64,000 bases of DNA, from the NCBI GenBank assembly GCA_014529385.2, contig CM043949.1, positions 114,767,477 through 114,831,476 on the forward strand, given 5' to 3'. The position numbers were made by a program, and so were the translations under genes. This stretch comes from Adiantum capillus-veneris. Taxonomy: Eukaryota > Streptophyta > Polypodiopsida > Polypodiales > Pteridaceae. Positions 1 to 9,734 of the stretch are shown one piece after another; the first letter of the stretch is position 1, and each line of letters opens with the position of its first letter. Under the pieces are notes generated by a model. That model did no database searches. It worked only from the letters and a program-made list of their open reading frames with translations, and was not told the DNA's origin.

Positions 1-2445
1 GATTCTTCCTGTGGAGCATGGCTTGTTTACCAGATACAGCAACGCTTGATCATCCACATAAATTACAAACTTGTTTGCCAGAAGGTGGTAGCAAAATTTC
101 TTTACTGCATAAACCATTGCTAAACCTTCTCGCTCTGTAGTGGTGTATTTCCTTTCAGCATCGTTCAATTGACGGCTTGCAAAGCTAATGGGATAGTCCA
201 ATTTATGTTCTCCTGGTTGAGTGAGAACACACCCAACAGCAAAGTTTGATGCATCAATATGCACATGGAAAATGACATCCCAGTTAGGTGTCCTTAAAAT
301 CGGAGCACTTGCTAGTGTTTTCTTCAATTGTTCATAGGCCTGGTCACACTCTTCAGTCCATTTAAATTCAATAAGAAGCTTGTACAAAGGACGTGCTATC
401 TCAGCAAAAAAAAAAAAAAACCGTCGATAATAACCCACGTGTCCCATGAACCTTTGAACTCCCTTGTAATTGGTTGGTGGTGGTAACTCTAGAATCACTT
501 TAATTTTGCTCTCATCGGTTGAGATACCATTCTTAGATACTATATGCCCTAAAATAACTCCATGCTTGACCCAAAATTGGCATTTGAACGGGCTCAATGA
601 GATACGATATAACCTACACTTTTCAAACACCTTCCGCAAACATGATAGATGTTCTTTCCAAGAAGAGTAAACACAAAGGTCGTCTAAGAAAGCTTCACAA
701 AACTCTCTCAAATATTCCTTAAAAGCAGTGTTTATTAATCGTTGGAATGTAGCAGGGGCATTTGTTAAGCCAAAAGCCATCACACGAAATGCAAACACGC
801 CAAATTCTGTGATGAAGGCAGTTTTAGCTTGGTCCTCTAGCGCTATCGTGATTTGGTTGTAGCCTGAGTACCCATCTAGAAAGCTATAAGCTTCCTTGCC
901 TGCAACTCTTTTGAGTACATGTTCGGAATATGGTAGGGGGTAATGGTCTCTTCTGGTAGCTGCATTAACTTTTTTGAGGTCCACGCACACCCTGAGTTTC
1001 CCATTCTTTTTTGGCACGATAACTATTGGAGACACCCATTCAGAGTGTTCAATAGGATATATGAACCCACATTTGATAAGCTTTTCTAGTTCTTCTTGAA
1101 TGATCTTTGCGTACTTAGGATTCATCGGGTAGGGTCTTTGTTGTACGGGCTTCGCAGTGCTAATCATAGGGATCGTATGTTGGACCAAAGAAGGTGGAAC
1201 ACCTTTCATATCATGGTATGTCCAAGCGAATATGTCCTTGAATTCCTTGAGAAGCTCTTTGAGGACCGCCTCTTCAACTTCTGTGAGGTCTTGGGCAATA
1301 AAAACAGGTTTTGATTCTTCATCGGGGTCGGCTAATTCTATTTCTTTCACTATTGTTGGACCATCATAGATTCCATTATTCCCATCGATAGGTATTCTTT
1401 GGGCTTTTGTGTACACAACCTTTGCTTCCCCTGTGGTGTAAGATTTGAAATGTTCTGGTGCAGGATGCAAGTCTGTGGATTCTGGTTGTGCTTTGGTCTG
1501 TGCTTCTATTTCTGCTTTCTTGTGTTGTCGAGCTAACTCTTGATTTTGACGCCTCCTTGCAGTGCGGCTCAACTTTGGCTTGTCTATGATCTCTAATTGG
1601 GCTATGTCATGGGTTCGTGGTCTACACCACATAACATTTTGGAGATATTCACCCCAATCGTCTACCAATTTTCGATGAGCATCACATGCTCCTATATAAC
1701 TGAGCCATTCTGCTGAGGATCTCTTCTTTTTTATCCTAGCACGTACATTGGCTCGATATCGATGCCTCTTAAAATTTTTCTTTTTCTTATTTGAGACCTG
1801 CTTTTGATTTGCATTTAGATCTGGCTCACTAAAGGAGTCCTCGTTGGTGTCCTCTTCACTCTCGGAGGAGCTATCATCGGTTGATGTGCTCGGTCCTTCC
1901 GAATGTTTTGACTCTGAACTTGCTCCACTCTCTAATTCATGATATTTAGAATCCATTTCACTCTGGGAGTCAGTGTCTGAGTCGTGTTGGTCAAAGTCTT
2001 CTATTGAGCTATCGGTGTCACTGTTAGATTGGTCTACAATTGCCTTGCCCTTAGAAGATGCATGTATGGCACTTATCATGTTCAGAGGTGCAATTTGTGG
2101 TACCTCTTCCCCCTCTGGTGTGACCCAAGTGGTTCCTCTATTTCCCCAGGTATCTATGGTTGCAGCTAGGTGTACCCAGTCCACGTTGTTTGATTCCGTC
2201 ATACCCGGTAACACATCCATGTAAGGAGAATCTTGGCCAATGTCTATATCCTTCTTACAAGTGTAACAATATTGTAGTGGGGCCGAGTGAACTGTGGTGT
2301 CAGAGCGATGATCAATAATGGTTTTACTCCCTAAGGGGTGTACCTTACCAGTCACCAAATCCACTCTAAGGACAGAGTCTTGGAATTGCAAATAGACATG
2401 ATTTTTAGACCAATCATGAACCATTTGTGCTTCCCTCATGAATGG
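1..2445 (-). pseudogene. pol: G1 pol: reverse transcriptase and start of RNase H (partial)
   Basis: Reading leftwards, 815 codons are open to the window edge with no stop. An acidic and basic linker (about 2445-1400) is followed by RT motifs: VDLKKVNA near 965-990, FLDGYSGYNQI near 870, MAFGLTNAPATFQ near 765, and the catalytic loop F-L-D-D (679-690, with F in place of the usual Y). The RNase H start (HIDASNFAVGC) is near 250-280. RT would copy element RNA into cDNA in virus-like particles. The frame is separated from the protease only by a TGA at 2446-2448, so the segment is open but disconnected. Five Phe codons in a row at 406-420 replace a normally mixed motif. Confidence 0.93.
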
Positions 2446-3225
2446 TCATCCTAAAATCATTTCATATGACATAAGGTGTTTAGAGAAATCCATTACAATG
2501 AATGTATGTCGTACCTTGTGTCCTAGAACTTTGATCTTAAGATCCTTGAGCATCCCCATAGGTTTGGCTATGGTACCATTTGCCATCTTTAACACAATGT
2601 TAGTAACACTAAGGCGGGGTTTTCCCATGGATTCCCAACAATCTTTTGTAACGATGCTAACTCCCGCACCACCATCAAGAATTCCCTTTATAGTTAATCC
2701 CTTGGTAGTGATGGGTAGGGTCGCATTAGACTCGTCGCCTTCAAAATACTGCCCTAATTCGTTAATGGGTACCTCGATCACAGACTCGTGTCCATCTAAG
2801 TCGAGTGATTGCACATGATTTCCCTCATCAATCATAATCGAGTCAGGCCTATTTGGTTGCGCAAACTGCGGTAATCCCGTTTGTAGCTCTCCGTTAAGGA
2901 ATGCTCGAAGTGCAAAGAATAACTTGGGATCTCCATACAGATTTGCTATGATCGTGGTTCGGACCTCCGAAGACATGAAGTCCACTAGTTTGGCAACATT
3001 CATTGGCATTTTGCAGGGTGTAGGTCCTTGACTAGGAACTGGTGAGGATGGAATCTCATATTCCTCAATGAGATCAAGTATTCCTTCGTTAAACATCCTT
3101 TCCAACAAGAAAGGTGTATGCTCACTTTCTAATGTCCCGTCCTCACCCCCTTCTTGGATGATACTAGGTATGGCTAACGGTCTATGGATATGTGGGGTGG
3201 ATGAACTTGCGTGGGAAACACTTTG
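2446..3225 (-). pseudogene. G1 retropepsin-like aspartic protease segment
   Basis: The frame is open from 3225 to a TGA at 2446-2448. The active-site region reads ILDGGAGVSIVTKDCWESMG, with D-G-G-A where D-[ST]-G-A is usual, followed by a hydrophobic flap region and a C-terminal MILG. ILG followed by PFM after the stop matches the usual ILGRPF context, so TGA probably replaced CGA (Arg). The protease would process Gag-Pol. A D-G-G-A active site is unusual and may reduce or abolish catalysis. Confidence 0.8.
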
Positions 3226-3572
3226 TCATGAATTTTGACATGCATGGGTTCTGGTTCTAGGTTCCTTTGAGTCTCCTCCACTAAACCTCTTAGATGTTTC
3301 ACCTGCTTAATCTCGTCTATTGGGTTTGGGTACGTCCCAATCTTCTTTTTACGATTCTTCCCTTTTTGCCCCTGTGGTTTATCTTGGGGGTCTTGGATTG
3401 GATTTGGAAACACTTGTGGTGTTTTCAGAGGCTCTTTATGGTTTTCTCTTATTCGGTTTTCATTTGGTTCCATGTTACGGTTTTCTTTGTCGGTCTTTCC
3501 CTTTGTGGTATTGGTTCTAGTCTCCATTGTCTTGATTGAATATGAATCATCCTCGAGGTCATTCATATACAC
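3174..3572 (-). pseudogene. G1 gag-protease linker segment in a third frame
   Basis: This hydrophilic 132-codon segment (many K, E, N, P) lies between the zinc-knuckle part of gag and the protease. The same frame is open upstream to about 3655, interrupted by one TGA at the upstream end of this ORF. Moving from the upstream frame into this one, and from this one into the protease frame, each needs a -1 step (one base re-read, equivalent to one lost base). No domain is recognised. Confidence 0.6.
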
Positions 3573-3643
3573 GGGTCATCTCCTGTTCCTATGTTTGTTT
3601 TGGAACTTGGCTTTGAATTTCCCGTATTCTGCGACCTCTTCCT

Positions 3644-4063
3644 TCATGTCTTCTTTTTCTTTGCTTGGATAACTGACGCGGTATCTCTCTCTTCGAGGAT
3701 ATGGCCTGGCCCTTGAAGCATGGACCGTGTAATCTCATAAGCGGGTGCGACGGGTGGTATTGGCGATGTCACACTAGCAATTTCGACCAAATTTAGGGGT
3801 GTGATTTTAGGCGCATTTGGGTTATAGGGGCATTGGGCAATCAAGTGATCTATGCCACAACGATTACATGTGAGTATTGGCATTGCAGACATGCTCCCTT
3901 GATTCATTTGCATCTGTGCAGCATTCTTTTGCAGCCTAATAGGGCACTCCACTGCCCGATGTGGTCCACCACACTCGTAGCATTGAAGAGGTGGCCTCCT
4001 AGCCTGGGTGTTGATATTTTGACCTCTGGATCCGAGAGCAACAGCTTGATAAACCGGCTTGAC
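3644..4063 (-). pseudogene. G1 gag C-terminal zinc-knuckle segment after an in-frame TAA
   Basis: This continues in the same frame as the 832-codon gag ORF after a TAA at 4064-4066. It contains two zinc-knuckle-like motifs, CYECGGPHRAVEC and CNRCGIDHLIAQC, both C-x2-C-x3-H-x4-C (one residue shorter than the CCHC standard). TAA could be a mutated CAA. It ends at TGA 3644-3646 in an A-rich stretch where the following frame begins. Confidence 0.7.
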
Positions 4064-6562
4064 TTACCCCCAACAATCTTCCATGTAGTATATAGGACAC
4101 TCTTCCAATGTATCAAGTCCGTAGGCAATACTAGTGTCTATTTCCTCCTCACAGCCATCTGCATAAGCATTAGATGGCTCGCAACCCACTTGGTTCATAG
4201 GGGCGACTCTTGGATGCGGGGGCTGCGGTCCTAGCACAGGAGGTGGTAGCGGTGTAGCTTGTACAACATTTTGAGATCTAGGGACCATGTGTTGCGGTAG
4301 TTGCTCAACAGGTGGAGCAGGCATCAATACAGGAGCTCGAGGTGCATCCGTCCAGGCTACAGGTGGTCTATTTGCCATCATACGTTTGATCATTAAACAA
4401 TCCTTAGCTTGGTGACCATACCTACCACATGCGTTGCAAGTTCCATTAAATTTTACTCTAAACGTAGGGCACTCACTAGTGCTATGTGGACCCAAGCAAA
4501 TGGAACACCATTGTTGCTCCCTTCTTGGATACATGTGACTATTTTGAGGGGGTCGATTATCCTTAAGAGACTCTTGGATTGCCTTGGTGAGGTCTATGAA
4601 GAATGTCTCAAATACCTTTGGCTCATTGGCAATAGGCTTTGCAGTCATGGGTTCATACTCAATGGCTTGTGAGCTAGTGGATCTTGTGTCAGTAGACACC
4701 CTCATGCCTGCTATCATCAAGTTGTCCTCTAATTGGATTGCATTGGCAGTGACATCTTCCCAGGTTGTGATACCTCTAATCACTAGTCCATTATAGATTC
4801 CTTCATTCCTCAACCCTCGAATGAATCGATCAAGCAGTTGGTTATTGTTGAAGCGCTCATTTACAGGGCAGTGAGAGTTTAAGTGCTTTAGACGACTAAT
4901 GAAGTCCCTTACTGACTCTCCTTCCTTACGTTCGGCCTTCTGTAGCTGAGATGCTACACCCCAAAGCACACCTTCTCGTATGTACTCCTTTAGAAACAAC
5001 CTTCGAAGGGTAGGGTAGATTGTTTTCTCGTCCACCCTTAGGGTTCTATACCAATCTCCAGCCTTCCCACTTAATGTCAAGCTTAAGGCATTGCACTTAT
5101 GTAGTTCGTTGCGTTCCCCTAAGGAATCACATACTTGTTCAAACACTTCAATGTGTTTTCTAGCATCTTCGTCCCCATTGAATTTTTGCGTTAGTTTGGC
5201 AATTTGTACTGCCTTACTTCTAGGCTCTCTATCAGATGCATGACGCATATTTTTTGAGATAGATCGACCTATGGTTTGAGCAAACGCTGCCAAGTCACCT
5301 ATGTGAGGAGGCAGGGCCGGTGGAGGTACTCTTGGAATCATATGTGGGAGAGGGACGGGTACCGGTCTTGGCATATGTGTGGATGATGCAGGATATGGAA
5401 CATAACCGGACATAGGTCCACTCGGATAAGGGCTAGGGATCGGCACTCGAGGAGCATAAACAAGTGGTACAATTGGAGGTGTGGGGGCCATGTGTGTATA
5501 AGGGGCTAGAGGCACATACGATCGAGGCCCCATATTAGGTACTACGACACTAGGTAGTGGCACTGTGCTAACCGTAGATGTCATCGGTACATTCTCTGTC
5601 AGGCCTATCCCTGGAGTGAGCACTATGTTTTCCTTAATAGAGGATTGAGCCAAGTTAGGGAAGCTAAAGTTGTCGCCCGGAGGCTTAGATTGCATAGAGA
5701 CCCCAGGTGAAATGACGTAAGATGGGTCCATGGGACTCATTAGAGGAGTCTCCATTTGTGATAGAGTAGGCTGTTGAGCCTTGCTCGTATCCGGAAATCT
5801 CATGGGGCCAGTTGAGAGTATATTTACCCCTCTGTTTTGCCTTTCTGATTGAATAATGCCATGGATAACATTACAGATCATTTTCTGTTGATCTTCGATG
5901 CTCGTGGCACTAGAGGTGGATTGTACAATCTCTATCCATCCTACATGGTAGGCGTGGCCAGAGTGTAGATCCGTCAACACCTCAGTGTGGAGGTCGTATG
6001 TCCAATGATCATTAATGAACAATCCTTCTAGAGTCGACGTGTTAACGGTTTCTTGTGAGGTAGAAGCAATGTTGCTCCCCGTGGTTTTACTTGTCACCAA
6101 AGGTACTCTAGAGGGAACTTCTGAAGGAGGCAGCTCGACAAGGCCTTCTTGGTAAGAAGTTGGCAGGATATCCACATGGACACTCTTTGGGGGTGTGGGT
6201 TCCACGTGCGATGTGAAAGGAGAGTCCACTTCCCCACCCCCTTCGTGTGCTTCATTTGCATCAGGTTCCGAGCGAGTAGCTCTACCTAATGTTTCCATGA
6301 AACGGCTAAACATACTAGTACTAGGCTGTGGAGCTTCGGGAGGTGCATGGCCTTCTCTCTCAGTGTTTTGGGTAGGGTATGCTTCCATGATTTCTGAGTC
6401 GGAGGAGGAATCACTAGCGGCTATTTTAGGGTCTTGGGTGGTGCTACCTTGTGTCCCCGTTGAGGGTCTAGAGCCTATCGTGGATGGGTAATGGGTGTCC
6501 GTATGAACAGAGGCACCCTCAATATGCTCGTGTTCTAGCACCCGCCCAGAGCGTAAGTGCAT
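4064..6562 (-). CDS. gag: G1 Gag polyprotein, 832 codons
   Basis: The ATG at 6562 begins MHLRSGRV, a start often seen in plant gypsy Gags. Residues 1-400 are low-complexity, rich in P, S and T. The Retrotrans_gag core (about 440-600) includes FNGDEDARKHIEVFEQ and LSGKAGDWYRTL. Near the C-terminus are two zinc knuckles: CSICLGPHSTSEC and CNACGRYGHQAKDC (the latter canonical CCHC). Gag assembles virus-like particles and binds element RNA. The TAA end (4064-4066) is probably premature, because more zinc knuckles follow in frame. At 832 residues it is longer than most plant Gags because of the P-rich N-terminal half. Confidence 0.9.
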   Translation of the reverse strand: MHLRSGRVLEHEHIEGASVHTDTHYPSTIGSRPSTGTQGSTTQDPKIAASDSSSDSEIMEAYPTQNTEREGHAPPEAPQPSTSMFSRFMETLGRATRSEPDANEAHEGGGEVDSPFTSHVEPTPPKSVHVDILPTSYQEGLVELPPSEVPSRVPLVTSKTTGSNIASTSQETVNTSTLEGLFINDHWTYDLHTEVLTDLHSGHAYHVGWIEIVQSTSSATSIEDQQKMICNVIHGIIQSERQNRGVNILSTGPMRFPDTSKAQQPTLSQMETPLMSPMDPSYVISPGVSMQSKPPGDNFSFPNLAQSSIKENIVLTPGIGLTENVPMTSTVSTVPLPSVVVPNMGPRSYVPLAPYTHMAPTPPIVPLVYAPRVPIPSPYPSGPMSGYVPYPASSTHMPRPVPVPLPHMIPRVPPPALPPHIGDLAAFAQTIGRSISKNMRHASDREPRSKAVQIAKLTQKFNGDEDARKHIEVFEQVCDSLGERNELHKCNALSLTLSGKAGDWYRTLRVDEKTIYPTLRRLFLKEYIREGVLWGVASQLQKAERKEGESVRDFISRLKHLNSHCPVNERFNNNQLLDRFIRGLRNEGIYNGLVIRGITTWEDVTANAIQLEDNLMIAGMRVSTDTRSTSSQAIEYEPMTAKPIANEPKVFETFFIDLTKAIQESLKDNRPPQNSHMYPRREQQWCSICLGPHSTSECPTFRVKFNGTCNACGRYGHQAKDCLMIKRMMANRPPVAWTDAPRAPVLMPAPPVEQLPQHMVPRSQNVVQATPLPPPVLGPQPPHPRVAPMNQVGCEPSNAYADGCEEEIDTSIAYGLDTLEECPIYYMEDCWG

Positions 6563-7507
6563 GTGCTTTTGATACCCTAAGGTGTCAAAAAGCTGCTCTA
6601 GGAGGCCTTGTGACTAGTTTTTTGCATGTTTTTTGTTTGTTTTTTTGCTAGATTTTTTAGAGCATGTCGTGGAATGGGCCGTGTGATAGCTCGAAACGAG
6701 CGTATCGCTAGGAGGGACGCGCTGTGCTTTATAGCCCACCGTTTGGTTCTATTTTTCTCCAAAAAAGCTCAAAACGGTCTTTTCCTAGCTGGGGAACTAG
6801 GCTCCAAATAGCAAGTCCTAGTGTGCAATGAAGGAGAGGAGAGTGTAGGACTTATCCCACATCCCTCACTCCCTCCTTGTGAGTCTAGCCTATATATATA
6901 GGAGTGAGACTACCCTATAACATAAGACAGAGACAGAGCCAGGGCCTAGGCTTGGGATTGGGATTGGGATTGGGTCAAATGATCCCGATCCCGATCTCAC
7001 TTTTATACAAACCAACCCGTCCGTTTTTATAACCTCCCCCTCACTCACGTTTTTATTTTTCGATTTTATTTTATTTTATTTTATTTTTTAATTTTGGATA
7101 TTATTTGGTACGCGTTTTGGTGCGCGTTGACCTCACCTAACTATTTACTGTCTCACCTACCTACTGACCTGCTAATCAGTGGTTCACCTAATTACTAACC
7201 TACTTAATTAACTAACTGTGCGCCTAACTGTGCACAAACCAGAAAACACAGAAAATGCAGAAAATTGAAACTTGACAGAACTGTGCAGTGCAAACCAGAA
7301 AACGCAGAAACGCAAGAAATGTTAACTGTGTAAGCTGAAATCTGAGCTTAACAGAACACAGAAAACTTGAATGCAGTCAACAACATTGTGTCTTTCTCTA
7401 CTGTTTTTGCATAACAACAATAATCAAACTTAAGCCGCGCCTTTCCTACATAAAAAATAGCTTCAATACAATTTACAGGTCGCCATTGGAGCTTCACGCG
7501 CAGCAGC
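6563..7507 (-). other. G1 untranslated leader between primer site and gag
   Basis: About 945 bp without a supported gene. It holds a G-quadruplex-forming tract on the plus strand (6954-6974), a T-rich (TTTTA)n stretch near 7065-7090, and many short repeats of the type acctaacta and cagaaaac. Leaders of this position normally carry the packaging signal, but none can be identified by eye. Confidence 0.6.
6954..6974 (+). repeat. (GGGATT)n G-quadruplex motif
   Basis: Four GGG runs separated by exactly ATT (6954-56, 6960-62, 6966-68, 6972-74), followed by GATCCC repeats. This is a textbook quadruplex-forming pattern, here on the strand opposite the element's transcript. It is not the telomere order (TTTAGGG). 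Confidence 0.8.
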
Positions 7508-7525
7508 TCCCCGGCAACGGCGCCA
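7508..7525 (-). promoter_or_regulatory. Primer-binding site, tRNA-Asp type
   Basis: On the minus strand this reads TGGCGCCGTTGCCGGGGA, an 18-base complement of the 3' end (with CCA) of plant tRNA-Asp, the usual primer of many plant gypsy elements. A four-base spacer (7526-7529) separates it from the LTR. Confidence 0.9.
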
Positions 7526-7529
7526 AAAA

Positions 7530-8070
7530 TGTCACGGCTAGGGACTTGCTACGCGCCGTGTGCGAGCCACAAAGGCTCCTAGCACACAGTCATACAACAG
7601 ACAAGCTCACAAGGAAGAATGGTGTGTCACTCACCTTCCTGCGTAGTTGTGAATGAAGGATTCCCGCGCCGCGAAGAAGAGGGAGACGCCGCTACGCCGT
7701 GCTCAACCGCCTCGCCGCCGTCGTGCCGTCGCAACGCTCGATCGCACACACACTCTCTCTCACACGTACACACACACACACACAAGGAGATGGTGAAGGA
7801 GAAGGTGGAGATGGAGCAAGAGCGGCTTCTATTGCACAATGAGAGAATGAGTAAAAATTAGGTTTAGTGGCTTTTATATGAGCTCACCCCATTCACACTT
7901 GGGCGCCCATACTTAGCCAACTAACTCCTTGAATATTCCAGTTAGAGTGCGCCTGTCATCGGCGATCACCCTTACCCTGTTCCTATTGGTCCGACAAGCC
8001 CGGTACCTGACTCTAAATAATACAACGTTTATAGATCATAGGGTGTCCGTGTGCCGTGAGGGTTAACACA
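7530..8070 (-). mobile_element. G1 5' LTR
   Basis: On the minus strand it ends in ...GTGACA four bases before the primer site and starts TGTGTTAACC (or TGTTAACC from 8068) next to unrelated coding sequence. Length is about 541 bp. A TATAAAA box (7871-7880, minus) lies well placed for an LTR promoter. It includes a short (AC)n run near 7770. The partner LTR is outside the window, so the outer border rests on TG...CA ends and on the disrupted host frame. Confidence 0.75.
7871..7880 (-). promoter_or_regulatory. Putative TATA box of G1 LTR
   Basis: CATATAAAAG on the minus strand, about 340 bp upstream of the LTR's internal end. This fits a U3/R boundary near 7845. Confidence 0.5.
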
Positions 8071-8074
8071 TTGA

Positions 8075-8299
8075 CTCATACAAAATGCTTTCCATGTGAT
8101 CCTACTAAAGCCTTTCAAAGGAGAGCCACCTCAAGGACCAACTATTGAAGACCCACTGGAGATTGAGGACCAAGAAGAGGTGCTGAAACCGAAGTACATT
8201 CTCCGACATGAAGACATGGTATTAAGAGGCGGTATGACTATCCGACAACATCTTATTAAGTTTAAGAATTATCCTTTTGAAGATGCTAGATGGATGTGA
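8075..8299 (+). pseudogene. Chromovirus-like integrase C-terminal tail, interrupted by G1
   Basis: An open frame begins at the G1 junction and encodes FHVILLKPFKGEPP, the conserved segment at the end of gypsy integrases. It is followed by an acidic stretch and PKYILRHEDMVLRGG ... HLIKFKNYPFEDARW, resembling the end of a chromodomain. It stops with TGA at about 8297. The upstream part is cut off by G1, showing that G1 inserted into an older plus-strand element. No initiator codon is expected here. Confidence 0.7.
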
Positions 8300-8879
8300 G
8301 GCATACAATCAAAGGATAACCTAAACCTTGTCAATGCTTACAATGCTTCCCTAGAGTAAGCAAATGTACAAATGTTTAAAATGAACAAAGTTTCTGTCTT
8401 ATAAGACTCTCTTTTTCTTTATTGTGCACAAATGTTAAGTAGTATGCATGCTTAGAAACAAGTTTGCGGAGACGTCTCCCAAACACCAAGTAGAGCTTGT
8501 CACTCTACTATGGAAGATTGATAGGACTAATGTGCAGACATGCTTGCGGCAGCCGTAGGCTCCCAAGCGCCAAATGGATTAGTCATTCATTCTGGAATGA
8601 TGTCCTAGGGTAAGATAGGGATCCTCTACCCGCTAGAAAAAGGACTAATGAATAGGCTTTTTCTCTACTCCAATAGTCGAGGAAGACTATGATTTCAAGA
8701 GAGAGGTAATGCCATAATAACTAATATCTAATTCTCCTAAATAATTTTCTAACTTTAAACTGATCATTTAATATGGAGAAGTGCCAGGGGAGAAAAAGCT
8801 AAAATATTGGTTAAGCTAGCAGACCGGACACAATAGGGATCCAAAGGAGGAAAAATATGGATCTAAAGGGGGAGCCATC
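8300..8879 (+). other. 3' non-coding part of the buried chromovirus, with polypurine tract
   Basis: No ORF. The purine-rich run AAAGGGGGAG near 8863-8873, shortly before a TG, is a good polypurine tract for plus-strand priming of the older element. A second purine run lies near 8840. Confidence 0.5.
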
Positions 8880-9660
8880 TGCAAAACAGAAATGTGAAAC
8901 AATGGGCTTTAAAGACCCTATTAAGGTTCAGCCCATTAAGAATTCCAAAATGCTAAGGTTCCAAAAATCAAAGGTTGTGTCCAATGGTCAAGCTTAATAA
9001 AATTGAATGCTTTGTGAGTGTGCCAAAAAAGTCTTCAAGGCTCCTACATAGGAGGGGGCGAGCCCTGTAATAAGTAGGGGATGAGAGATAAACACATACA
9101 CACTCACAGGCTCCCTTTACACAAAGGGAATAAGGGACACATGTCAGCTCCCTAGCCCAATTGCCCACAAGGTGCACTCAAATCCTATTGGATGGCCATG
9201 GAAGTGGACCAATGAGAATTAGGCTAGAGTAAATCTAGTTTGATTCATTTAAAAAAACTTAATAAAAGAACCAATAAGAATTAATCTCTCTAGAAGACTA
9301 TTGGACAGTCTCCCAAGGGGTTTAATGACTCGCAGGGATTTCAAAATGACGTGATCACACTATAATTTCAGGTTAATAACAATAGAAATGCAAAATAACA
9401 AATATTTTGTTAATTGACATTCATCTTTTTTTACCTCCAGGGAGACCTGGAGACCGGCTCGTAGCCCGCCGGGCCCACCCAGCTAGTGAATCTTCCAGGC
9501 GGTCATGCCGAGTAAAGCTATTTGCCCGCCGAGCCCGTCGTGGCTATATAAAGGTGATGCTGGTGCTTGTCTTTTCACAAAAGAGGTACATTGAAAAGTC
9601 TTCACCAAACTTTCTGGCAACTTTCCACATTCTCAAAGCAGTGTAGCAGTAATTTTTTAA
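8880..9660 (+). mobile_element. Probable 3' LTR of the buried chromovirus
   Basis: Starts with TG just after the polypurine tract and contains a TATATAAA box (9545-9552). Just upstream is a GC-rich stretch (9436-9540) unlike its surroundings. The right border is not defined; the sequence becomes T-rich after 9650. The TATA box could instead belong to the promoter of the decayed gene further right. Confidence 0.4.
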
Positions 9661-9734
9661 ACCCTTCCTTATTTTATTGATGTTTTTTTGAGTTTTTTTT
9701 GTTAAAAGTTAAAGGTTTAAATTTTCTTTTATCA

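Larger units (their letters stand above)
1..8070 (-). mobile_element. Ty3/gypsy LTR retrotransposon G1, 5' part (left end outside window)
   Basis: Read leftwards, the order is LTR (7530-8070), primer-binding site (7508-7525), leader, gag (6562-4064), further gag with zinc knuckles, aspartic protease and reverse transcriptase up to the window edge. RNase H is only entered; integrase and the other LTR lie outside. PR-RT order with a tRNA-Asp primer places it in Ty3/gypsy. The coding region lies in three successive frames and carries several stops, so this copy is not functional. Its right end sits in another element's integrase tail. Confidence 0.93.

Noticed and set aside
3833-6491. Plus-strand ORFs opposite G1 gag
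   Set aside because: Antisense shadows of the 832-codon gag; no motifs.
7619-7861. 80-codon plus-strand ORF with a His-Thr repeat
   Set aside because: Lies in the G1 LTR, opposite its transcript, and contains the (AC)n run.
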